A stretch of 12,873 bases of DNA from JBILVQ01 sp044370375 (GTDB lineage Bacteria > Bacteroidota > Bacteroidia > UBA4408). The stretch spans positions 1 to 12,873 of the forward strand of contig JBILVQ010000074.1 in the NCBI GenBank assembly GCA_044370375.1, in the 5' to 3' direction. Both the position numbers and the translations under genes were made by a program. Of this stretch, positions 7,005-12,873 are shown piece after piece (positions within the stretch are counted from its first letter, which is position 1; the number at the start of each line of letters is the position of its first letter). Below the pieces are notes generated by a model, which saw only the letters and a list, made by a program, of their open reading frames with translations, searched no databases and was not told the DNA's origin.

Positions 7005-7763
7005 ATGGAAAATGGATTTGTAAAATCGGAAACAGCCGATGGAATTTGCACGGTTGTATTTTTTCACCCGCAAAGCAACTCTCTGCCGGGCCTGATTCTT
7101 AATCAATTAGCTGAAGCTATCACCGCGGCCGGTCAAAATCCGGAAGCAAGGGTAATTCTTTTGAAAAGCGAGGGCGACAAGGCATTTTGTGCCGGAGCCT
7201 CTTTCGATGAATTGATTGCCATTAATGATTTGGAGGGTGGAACTCGTTTTTTCTCAGGGTTTGCCAAGGTGATCAATGCCATCCGCAAAGCACCAAAATT
7301 TGTTATTGCCCGTGTGCAGGGTAAAGCTGTGGGTGGTGGTGTAGGTATTGCTTGTGCCGCAGATTATACGCTGGCTACTACCGATGCTGCCGTAAAACTC
7401 AGCGAATTGGCTGTCGGTATAGGCCCTTTCGTGGTTGGTCCGGCGGTGGAAAGAAAAATTGGTACAGCCGCATTTACACAATTGTCAATCAATGCCACCG
7501 AGTGGCAAAGTGCTTCTTGGGCAATGCAAAAAGGGATGTACGCCTCGTTGCACGAAAACACCGAAGCCCTCGATCTTGCCGTTTTAGAATTGGCCAATCG
7601 CCTCAAAGCCAGCAACCCAGAAGCCATGGCCATGTTGAAAAATATTTTTTGGGAAGGTACCGAGCATTGGGATGATTTGCTGCTGAAAAGAGCCGGCATG
7701 AGCGGAAAACTGGTATTGTCTGATTTTACCATCAACGCCATCAGTAAGTTCAAAAAGAAATAA
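7005..7763 (+). CDS. Enoyl-CoA hydratase/isomerase (crotonase) family protein
   Basis: The frame stays open from 6882, but homology begins at Met 7005 (MENGFVKSETADG), giving 252 residues, which is normal for the family. The earlier segment is Phe-rich, non-conserved and overlaps the kinase gene on the other strand. Both oxyanion-hole elements are present: AFCAGASFDEL (60-70) and GKAVGGGVGIACAAD (106-120). Of the two glutamates used by crotonase for hydration, the second is present (Glu134 in KLSEL). The first, expected two residues after the GGG, is Gly114. Family members lacking it are often isomerases or act on unusual acyl-CoAs, so a classic beta-oxidation hydratase is less likely. The gene is monocistronic and followed by a hairpin-T-tract at 7863-7894. 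Confidence 0.88.
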   Translation: MENGFVKSETADGICTVVFFHPQSNSLPGLILNQLAEAITAAGQNPEARVILLKSEGDKAFCAGASFDELIAINDLEGGTRFFSGFAKVINAIRKAPKFVIARVQGKAVGGGVGIACAADYTLATTDAAVKLSELAVGIGPFVVGPAVERKIGTAAFTQLSINATEWQSASWAMQKGMYASLHENTEALDLAVLELANRLKASNPEAMAMLKNIFWEGTEHWDDLLLKRAGMSGKLVLSDFTINAISKFKKK

Positions 7764-7862
7764 AGCTTGCCCTGAGCATACTTTTCATTTTCTTTAGCTG
7801 CAATTTTTTTTCAACAGGAAAAAGTTTTTAAGAAACATTTTTCAAAGGCATTGCGTTGAATC

Positions 7863-7894
7863 AAACGGATTCCATTTCATCCGTTTAATTTTTT
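7863..7894 (+). terminator. Hairpin with T-tract immediately before the 7901 gene
   Basis: AAACGGAT (7863-7870) pairs perfectly with ATCCGTTT (7879-7886) around TCCATTTC, followed by AATTTTTT to 7894. It lies 100 bases past the crotonase stop, so it can serve as that gene's terminator. It also ends only 6 bases before the ATG of the next gene, leaving almost no room for a downstream promoter with a leader. Confidence 0.75.
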
Positions 7895-7900
7895 GACCCT

Positions 7901-8617
7901 ATGGCCATTTCAAACCTGAACCGCGACTGGGTAACCGAAGGAACCCTGGATGTTGAATACAAAAAATATTTGTTGCTGGCTTATCTTCAATTTGTGCAGC
8001 AAAATTTTTCTGAAAAGAAATTGTACCCGCCTCTTTCTGAATTGATAGAGCATTTCAGGCATCTTCAATTGTTAAAGAAAGGGGTAAACAGTTTGGAGGA
8101 TAGTTTTCCCAAACAGTTGAGTGGTATTGACTTACAAAGTGCTCGTTTGATTTTTGAACAGGTTTCGAAAAAAGACGCCTCTATCACCAACCTTTGCGAG
8201 ATTATTGATTTTGCCCTGCAGTCCATGATGAAGCCCCTCGAAAACGGTAAGGATATTTTTGATTGGGTAGAGCAGCATTTGAAAGTTGAAACGGTTGGAC
8301 TTGAACCCTTTTATAAGGCCGAAGGTTACATGATGATTTATACCGACGGACATCCTGAAATTCCTGTTTACCGCTACCAGGTTTCATCCCTTAGTTTTTC
8401 AGATGAACGCTATAAAGGAATGTCGCTTCAATATGTTAGCACCGAACAAAAATCAATCAGCAATACTTTTGAGCAAATAAAATTAAACTTAATCCGACAG
8501 CGGAACGACCTTCCGAATCCTGCAACCTATCTGTTTCTTAGTGATTTTCCCATTCCCTTTCAGGAGACATTATTGCCGGTAAGCAAACGAATTTTAATGC
8601 GCATGGTTTCTACTTAG
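7901..8617 (+). CDS. Protein of unknown function, Bacteroidota-conserved type
   Basis: The 238-residue protein has no signal peptide or membrane segment and is probably cytosolic. The N-terminus (MAISNLNRDWVTEGTLD, then EYKKYLLLAYLQFV and LYPPLSELIEHF) resembles a family I recall from many Bacteroidota genomes as an uncharacterised protein of about 230-250 residues. I know of no assigned function. The first half (about 1-130) is helix-rich. The second half (about 135-238) is more beta-like, with YKAEGYMMIYTDG and PVYRYQVSSLSF. No metal, nucleotide or catalytic motif is evident. It is convergent with moaA, the stops separated by 15 bases. The start is supported by the family N-terminus, even though a hairpin-T-tract lies only 6 bases upstream. 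Confidence 0.8.
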   Translation: MAISNLNRDWVTEGTLDVEYKKYLLLAYLQFVQQNFSEKKLYPPLSELIEHFRHLQLLKKGVNSLEDSFPKQLSGIDLQSARLIFEQVSKKDASITNLCEIIDFALQSMMKPLENGKDIFDWVEQHLKVETVGLEPFYKAEGYMMIYTDGHPEIPVYRYQVSSLSFSDERYKGMSLQYVSTEQKSISNTFEQIKLNLIRQRNDLPNPATYLFLSDFPIPFQETLLPVSKRILMRMVST

Positions 8618-8630
8618 TACAATGTACTAA
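8614..8630. repeat. Short palindrome between convergent genes
   Basis: TTAGTAC (8614-8620) and GTACTAA (8624-8630) form a perfect inverted repeat around AAT. It includes the stop codon of the 7901 gene and ends 2 bases before the moaA stop. There is no T-tract, so it is a weak terminator at best. Confidence 0.4.
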
Positions 8631-8632
8631 AG

Positions 8633-9598
8633 TTAACCACCAATGCTGATCATACTCCTGTTTTCGGAACCCAACAAAAGATTTTGTCCGCCCGTTTTCT
8701 GGTGTTTTTCGGCAACACTTTGCTGAATAATTTTGGCGATATCTTCTCCTTTGCGCAATGCGCTAAGCAAGTCTAATTCGGTGGTTCCGAACAAGCAGTT
8801 TTTAATTTTACCATCGGCAGTTAATCTTAATCGGTTGCAGCCCTGGCAAAAGGGTTGTGTGATGGTGGAAATGATGCCAATGTTACCTTTGGCTCCTTCT
8901 ATTTTGTATTTTTTATCCGTGTCATGCTGGCCGTCTTTCAATTTTTGCAAAACAAATTCTTTTTTTAGCAGCAGGAGTATTTCATCCAAACCAAAAACTT
9001 TTTCTAAGTTCCATTCGTTTTTAAAAAAAGGCATGAATTCAATAAATCGCACACTTAAGGGGTAATCAAGGGTAAGAGAGGCAAGTTTTAATAGCTCATT
9101 TTCATTTACTCCTTTTAGGGCAACAGCATTAATCTTTACCTCCATGCCACGCTTTAAACACAATTCCATGTTGTTTAAAACAGTTGAAAGTTTGCCGGAT
9201 TCAGTGATGTTTTTAAAACTTTCTGCCGACAAACTATCCAGACTAATATTAACCTTTTGAATGCCCGATTTTTCCAGATCGTCCAAATACTGATGCAAAA
9301 GCAGTCCGTTGGTACTGATGGCCAATGCAACGTTTTTTTGGGCTAAGCCCAAGGCAATTTCTCTAAAATCCTTTCTTAACAAGGGTTCCCCACCGGTTAA
9401 TCTGATTTTTTTGATGCCCCATTCCACAAAAACCTGTGCAATAGACAGGATTTCTTCTTTTTTCATTTCAAGACCACCCTTCAATGCTGCAAAATCACCG
9501 TGTGGAACACAGTAATTACAACGCATATTGCATTGGCCGGTGAGCGAAATCCTCAAATAATCATGTATCCTGCCAAAGCGGTCTTGTAATTGTTTCAT
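8633..9598 (-). CDS. moaA: GTP 3',8-cyclase MoaA (radical SAM)
   Basis: MoaA converts GTP to 3',8-cyclo-7,8-dihydro-GTP, which MoaC turns into cyclic pyranopterin monophosphate, the first stage of molybdopterin synthesis. The 321-residue length is normal. The SAM-binding 4Fe-4S motif CxxxCxxC is at Cys23, 27 and 30 (CNMRCNYC), preceded by the family start FGRIHDYLRISLT. The SAM-contact motif TGGEP is at 68-72. The second, substrate-binding cluster uses Cys251, 254 and 268 (CQGC, then NRLRLTADGKIKNC). The protein ends in the Gly-Gly tail required for activity in the family (SMISIGG). The usual CMPE after the first cluster is CVPHGDF here, a mild divergence. It is divergent from the transporter-fdhD operon. 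A TATTTTTG box ends 8 bases before the ATG. Confidence 0.97.
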   Translation of the reverse strand: MKQLQDRFGRIHDYLRISLTGQCNMRCNYCVPHGDFAALKGGLEMKKEEILSIAQVFVEWGIKKIRLTGGEPLLRKDFREIALGLAQKNVALAISTNGLLLHQYLDDLEKSGIQKVNISLDSLSAESFKNITESGKLSTVLNNMELCLKRGMEVKINAVALKGVNENELLKLASLTLDYPLSVRFIEFMPFFKNEWNLEKVFGLDEILLLLKKEFVLQKLKDGQHDTDKKYKIEGAKGNIGIISTITQPFCQGCNRLRLTADGKIKNCLFGTTELDLLSALRKGEDIAKIIQQSVAEKHQKTGGQNLLLGSENRSMISIGG

Positions 9599-9658
9599 TT
9601 CTGCTGCAAAAATAGGTCTTCATTCCTTATCTTCGTCCCAAACAGGTGAAATAACTGA
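9599..9658. promoter_or_regulatory. Divergent promoter region between moaA and the TSUP-fdhD operon
   Basis: The 60-base gap must hold both promoters. For moaA the complement of 9607-9614 is TATTTTTG, a perfect TAnnTTTG box whose last G is 8 bases from the ATG; a TTTG (complement of 9639-9642) lies 24 bases upstream of it. For the plus-strand operon, TATCTTCG (9628-9635) matches with one mismatch, 23 bases before the ATG at 9659. No clear operator repeat or molybdate-responsive motif is visible. Confidence 0.4.
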
Positions 9659-10411
9659 ATGGATTTTATTGCACTGATACTTTTCTTTCTTGCTTTAGTG
9701 GCTTTTCTTTATGCCTCGGTTGGACATGGTGGCGCAAGTGGTTACCTTGCTGTGCTTACCCTCGCGGGGTTTTTACCTAGTGAGATCAAGTCTTTTGTAC
9801 TGATGTTGAATTTCTCGGTAGCTTCCCTTGCTTTTTATAATTATTACAAAGCAGGTTACTTCCGATGGAAATTACTTTGGCCCTTTGCCTTGTTGAGCAT
9901 TCCCTTTGCCTATCTGGGTTCGCAAGTGGTGGTGGATGCAAGTGTTTACAAAAAGTTGATAGGGGTGGTTTTAATTTTATCGGCCCTTTACATTGCCTTT
10001 CGTTCCCGTATCACCATCAATGAAGATGACGAAGATCATTTTGATTTAAAGAAAAATTTAGCTTTTGCCATCGGATTGGGTGCCTTGATTGGTTTTCTGG
10101 CCGGCATTGTTGGGGTAGGAGGAGGTTTGTTTCTAAGTCCCCTGTTGTTATTGCTGGGTTGGGCAGGCTTGCGCCAAACAGCCGCCACCTCCGCTTTGTT
10201 TATTGTTGTGAATTCATTGTCGAGTTTGTGGGGCCTGTATTCAGTGAAGAATTTCAACTGGTCGGACTGGTATTATTTGGGCTTTCCTGTTGTTTGGCTA
10301 TTTGGTTACATTGGTGCAAAATGGGGCAGTAATATCAGAAATGCCAATATATTGAGGGTGGTGCTGGCCAGTGTACTGGTGGTTGCCGCACTCATTTTAA
10401 TGGTGGAATAA
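9659..10411 (+). CDS. TSUP (TauE/SafE) family membrane transporter
   Basis: The 250-residue inner-membrane protein has about eight predicted membrane segments. It shows the internal duplication typical of the family: a first glycine-rich motif YASVGHGGASGYL at 18-30 and a second, LAGIVGVGGGLFLSPLL, at 147-163. An acidic loop NEDDEDHFD (121-129) separates the halves. TSUP members move small organic or inorganic anions such as sulfite, sulfoacetate or thiosulfate; the substrate here cannot be read from sequence. Its stop is 1 base before the fdhD start, and it heads an operon dedicated to a molybdenum enzyme. A role in handling sulfur, molybdate/tungstate or the enzyme's substrate is therefore an inference from context only. 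Confidence 0.9.
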   Translation: MDFIALILFFLALVAFLYASVGHGGASGYLAVLTLAGFLPSEIKSFVLMLNFSVASLAFYNYYKAGYFRWKLLWPFALLSIPFAYLGSQVVVDASVYKKLIGVVLILSALYIAFRSRITINEDDEDHFDLKKNLAFAIGLGALIGFLAGIVGVGGGLFLSPLLLLLGWAGLRQTAATSALFIVVNSLSSLWGLYSVKNFNWSDWYYLGFPVVWLFGYIGAKWGSNIRNANILRVVLASVLVVAALILMVE

Positions 10412-10412
10412 G

Positions 10413-11243
10413 ATGTTGATTCAACAAGTTTCCATCCATAGGATTGGTGGGTCGTTAACAGAAGACCAAAAAGACATTGTGGCCGTTGAAGAGCCCTTGG
10501 AAATAAGACTGGAGGCCGATTTTGAAGGCAAACGTGAGGAAACAAAAATAGCCATTACCATGCGAACTCCCGGCAATGACGAGGAACTAGCACTCGGTTT
10601 TTTGTTTTCGGAGAATATCATCCATCATTTTTCTGCCATTTTATCGCTCGCCCATTGTCAAACGGCCATAGCGGAATCGGGTAAAAAGAATGTAATTCGT
10701 GTAAAATTGAAGCCGGGTATACGTTTTGATTCGGCTAGGTTGCAGCGAAATTTTTTTGCCAACAGCTCTTGCGGTATTTGTGGAAAGGCAAGTCTTGATG
10801 CAGTGGAAATGAATTGTTCAAGGAAAGAAGACAATCATCTACAAGTGTCTTCCACCTTGCTTTGTCAGTTGCCTGAAGCATTGCGCATGGCCCAGTCGGC
10901 TTTTCGTTTAACCGGAGGAATTCATGCAGCCGGATTGTTCAATCAAGCCGGTGCTTTACTGGCCTTTCGCGAAGATGTAGGCCGGCACAACGCACTTGAT
11001 AAATTGATAGGGTGGGGCCTGATGCATGAAATTGATTTTTCTGACAAACTGTTATTGCTCAGTGGAAGGACTTCCTTTGAATTAATTCAAAAGGCAGCCA
11101 TGGCCGGTGTTCCGCTTGTTGCAGCCATAGGTGCTCCGAGTTCATTGGCCGTTGACCTGGCCTTAAGAATGAATATTACCTTGGTAGGATTTTTAAAATC
11201 TACGGGTCTGAATGTGTATTCGAATTTCAGGAACATTGTGTAA
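10413..11243 (+). CDS. fdhD: Formate dehydrogenase accessory sulfurtransferase FdhD
   Basis: FdhD receives persulfide sulfur from a cysteine desulfurase and transfers it to the bis-MGD molybdenum cofactor before insertion into formate-dehydrogenase-type enzymes; it acts in the cytosol. The 276-residue length is normal. The mobile-loop CxxC is Cys120 and Cys123 (SSCGICGKASLDAVE). Other family signatures are TPGNDEELALGFLFSE (52-67), the GG-H element RLTGGIHAAGLF (165-176), REDVGRHNALDKLIG (186-200), and SGRTSFELIQKAAMAG (217-232) followed by IGAPSSLAVDLA. The start is 1 base past the transporter stop, indicating translational coupling. The downstream bis-MGD oxidoreductase is the obvious client. 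Confidence 0.97.
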   Translation: MLIQQVSIHRIGGSLTEDQKDIVAVEEPLEIRLEADFEGKREETKIAITMRTPGNDEELALGFLFSENIIHHFSAILSLAHCQTAIAESGKKNVIRVKLKPGIRFDSARLQRNFFANSSCGICGKASLDAVEMNCSRKEDNHLQVSSTLLCQLPEALRMAQSAFRLTGGIHAAGLFNQAGALLAFREDVGRHNALDKLIGWGLMHEIDFSDKLLLLSGRTSFELIQKAAMAGVPLVAAIGAPSSLAVDLALRMNITLVGFLKSTGLNVYSNFRNIV

Positions 11244-11263
11244 ATTCGGGAAACAATTTTATT

Positions 11264-11632
11264 GTGAAAATCAGAATGCAGTCTCGTTTTTTTAGTATTC
11301 GCATCAGTGCTGCCGAATTGTTGCAGTTGCATGCGTCAGGTGGTCTGGAACAGGACTTCCCTTTGGGATTGCATCATTCCATGAAAATTTCTTTGCAATG
11401 CATAGAAGCTGAAAGATTTTCGATGGAACACAATTCAACTCAACTGTTGATTCAATTGCCGCGGGAAATTATTGCGCAATGGATCAGCCAAACGCAAACC
11501 TTGGGTGTGCGATACGTTTTAAAAAAAGAACAGGAAAAAGCGTTCGAGTTTATTCTTGAACGGGATGTGCAATCGGGCTCATCCGAAAAGAAGAAATTGC
11601 CCGAACATGCCTATCTTCCTTTAACTTATTGA
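11264..11632 (+). CDS. DUF7009-like small protein
   Basis: The 122-residue protein has no signal peptide. It starts at GTG (11264): this gives MKIRMQSRFFSIRIS, and an MKIR-type N-terminus with alternating basic and hydrophobic residues is the hallmark I recall for the Bacteroidota DUF7009 family. The in-frame ATG at 11276 would cut it off. Other matching features are LHASGGLEQDF near 27-37, QLLIQLPREIIAQWI near 65-79 and the ending FILERDVQ near 95-102. The charged tail (SSEKKKLPE) is less acidic than in typical members. No function is known to me. It begins 20 bases after fdhD and ends 2 bases before the oxidoreductase, which suggests an accessory role for that enzyme; this is inference. Confidence 0.72.
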   Translation: MKIRMQSRFFSIRISAAELLQLHASGGLEQDFPLGLHHSMKISLQCIEAERFSMEHNSTQLLIQLPREIIAQWISQTQTLGVRYVLKKEQEKAFEFILERDVQSGSSEKKKLPEHAYLPLTY

Positions 11633-11634
11633 TC

Positions 11635-12873
11635 ATGGAAAAAACTAACATTCAACCGGAACCCAAGGCGCAACCACCTGCCCGATTTACCGGAATAAAA
11701 TTAACCAAACCTTCAGATACAGCCGCAGGTATTCCTGCTATTTTGGTTTCAGCGCAGCACATTTTGCGAGAAACCATCCCGGGAAAAGCCTTTGCCACTT
11801 TGCTGAAGTTAAATCAAAAAGATGGTTTCGATTGTCCGGGCTGTGCCTGGCCCGATCCTGATGACCACCGAAGCGCTATTGGTGAGTATTGCGAAAATGG
11901 GGTGAAAGCGATTGCCGAAGAATTGGATAAAAAGAAAGCTGATCCTGCCTTCTTTTTTCAAAATAGTGTGTATGATTTATCGCTGAAAAGTGATTATGAA
12001 TTGGGCAAGAGCGGACGCCTTACGCATCCTATGGTGATTGAACCCGGTGAAACACATTACAAGAAAATTACCTGGGACGATGCCTTTGCCCTGATGGCAA
12101 AAAAACTCAATCAACTTTCTTCACCCGATGAAGGAGTTTTCTATACCTCCGGCAGAACCAGCAATGAGGCGGCTTTCCTGTATCAATTGTTTGTTCGGGA
12201 ATTTGGCACCAACAATCTTCCCGATTGCAGCAATATGTGCCATGAATCAAGTGGAGTTGCATTGAACGAGGCCATTGGTATTGGCAAAGGAAGTGTTAAA
12301 TTGGATGATTTTTATAAAACGGATTTGGTCATCATTCTCGGTCAAAATCCCGGTACCAATCATCCCCGCATGATGAGCGCCTTGCAAATCGCCAAAAAGA
12401 AAGGAGCAAAAATTATCTCGGTAAACCCCTTGAAAGAAGCTGGTTTGCTGGCTTTTAAAGATCCTAAAAGTCCGATGGATTTGTTGGGACGAACGCATCC
12501 ATTGTCTGATTTGTACTTGCAGCCCAAAATAAATGGCGACATGGCCTTTCTGAAAGCGCTGATGATTTTATTGGCAGAGGCTGACCAGCAACAGGAGGGG
12601 AAGGTTTTCGATTGGAAATTTATCCGCGAACAATCTACCGGAGCGGAAGCCTACTTAGCATCATTGAAGAAATATTCTTTTGGTCAATTGTGCCGCGATG
12701 CCGGTTTAACCGAAGAGGAGGTTCGTGCTGCTGCCGCGATGGTTCAATCTTCCACAAAAATTATTGCCTGTTGGGCCATGGGACTTACCCAGCATAAAAA
12801 TGCAGTTGCCACCATTCAGGAAGTGATGAATCTATTGTTTCTTAAAGGAAGCATTGGCAAAGAAGGTGCTGGT
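11635..12873 (+). CDS. FdhF/YdeP-family molybdopterin oxidoreductase, N-terminal 413 codons (cut by window edge)
   Basis: The ATG at 11635 is 2 bases past the previous stop, and the frame runs open to the window end. The family N-terminus is clear: FDCPGCAWPDP (Cys67, Cys70) and YCENGVKA (Cys86). The Mo-site segment is PDCSNMCHESSGVAL (196-210), where Cys202 sits at the selenocysteine position of E. coli FdhF; there is no in-frame TGA. The bis-MGD-binding Rossmann part is recognisable from LVIILGQNPGTNHPRMM (231-247) and IISVNPLKEAG (260-270). The end of the visible part is CWAMGLTQHKNAV (379-391) and FLKGSIGKEGAG. YdeP-type proteins are usually about 750-780 residues, so a little over half is seen. 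Physiological substrate is uncertain: YdeP is linked to acid resistance in E. coli, and formate oxidation is not assured. No Tat signal, so probably cytosolic. Confidence 0.92.
   Translation, partial: MEKTNIQPEPKAQPPARFTGIKLTKPSDTAAGIPAILVSAQHILRETIPGKAFATLLKLNQKDGFDCPGCAWPDPDDHRSAIGEYCENGVKAIAEELDKKKADPAFFFQNSVYDLSLKSDYELGKSGRLTHPMVIEPGETHYKKITWDDAFALMAKKLNQLSSPDEGVFYTSGRTSNEAAFLYQLFVREFGTNNLPDCSNMCHESSGVALNEAIGIGKGSVKLDDFYKTDLVIILGQNPGTNHPRMMSALQIAKKKGAKIISVNPLKEAGLLAFKDPKSPMDLLGRTHPLSDLYLQPKINGDMAFLKALMILLAEADQQQEGKVFDWKFIREQSTGAEAYLASLKKYSFGQLCRDAGLTEEEVRAAAAMVQSSTKIIACWAMGLTQHKNAVATIQEVMNLLFLKGSIGKEGAG

Noticed and set aside
7352..7675. 107-codon plus-strand and 129-codon minus-strand frames within 7352-7753
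   Set aside because: Both are shadows of the crotonase gene, whose oxyanion-hole motifs define the real frame.
12223..12250. Selenocysteine insertion in the formate-dehydrogenase-like gene
   Set aside because: The codon at the Sec position is TGC (Cys202), and no in-frame TGA occurs in the visible part.
1..12873. CRISPR array, insertion sequence or defence system
   Set aside because: No regularly spaced direct repeats, transposase, nuclease or toxin-antitoxin-like gene pair was found on either strand.

Overview
The window looks like a chromosomal segment of a Bacteroidota (CFB group) bacterium. Three things point there: a large secreted PKD-repeat protein ending in a type IX secretion (Por) sorting domain, a carboxypeptidase-regulatory-like N-terminus typical of TonB-dependent receptors, and an S46 dipeptidyl-peptidase. 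In addition, starts lack clear Shine-Dalgarno sequences but carry TAnnTTTG-like -7 elements close to the start codon. The class cannot be settled from this sequence. There is no integrase, transposase, CRISPR array or other sign of a mobile element; this is mostly housekeeping and accessory metabolism.

Layout, left to right. (1) 1-276, minus: 5' end of a TonB-dependent receptor-like gene cut by the window edge. (2) 377-450, plus: tRNA-Pro(GGG) with its own promoter and a strong terminator. (3) 506-3604, minus: a 1032-residue secreted protein with seven cysteine-rich PKD-like repeats and a T9SS C-terminal domain. (4) 3605-4073: a 469-base gap with two intrinsic terminators and, between them, about 200 bases rich in inverted repeats that could be a small structured RNA. 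(5) 6887 down to 4074, minus: a probable two-gene operon of a deoxynucleoside kinase followed by a DPP7-type S46 dipeptidyl-peptidase. (6) 7005-7763, plus: a crotonase-family protein that keeps only one of the two hydratase glutamates. (7) 7901-8617, plus: a protein of unknown function that I recall as recurring in Bacteroidota.

(8) 8633-12873 is a molybdenum-cofactor and formate-dehydrogenase-like block. moaA (minus) catalyses the first step of molybdopterin synthesis. Divergently from it runs a tightly packed plus-strand operon: a TSUP (TauE/SafE) membrane transporter, fdhD (sulfuration of the Mo cofactor), a small DUF7009-like protein, and the first 413 codons of an FdhF/YdeP-family bis-MGD oxidoreductase with Cys at the selenocysteine position. 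The intergenic distances of 1, 20 and 2 bases suggest co-transcription. A reasonable reading is that MoaA feeds cofactor synthesis, FdhD activates the cofactor for the YdeP-like enzyme, and the TSUP and DUF7009 proteins serve the same enzyme in ways not yet defined.

The points most worth a second look are the doubly terminated structured intergenic element, the TSUP-fdhD-DUF7009-ydeP-like operon, the recurrent TTTG boxes only 4-15 bases before start codons (possible leaderless mRNAs), and the hairpin plus T-tract that ends 6 bases before the start of the 7901 gene.
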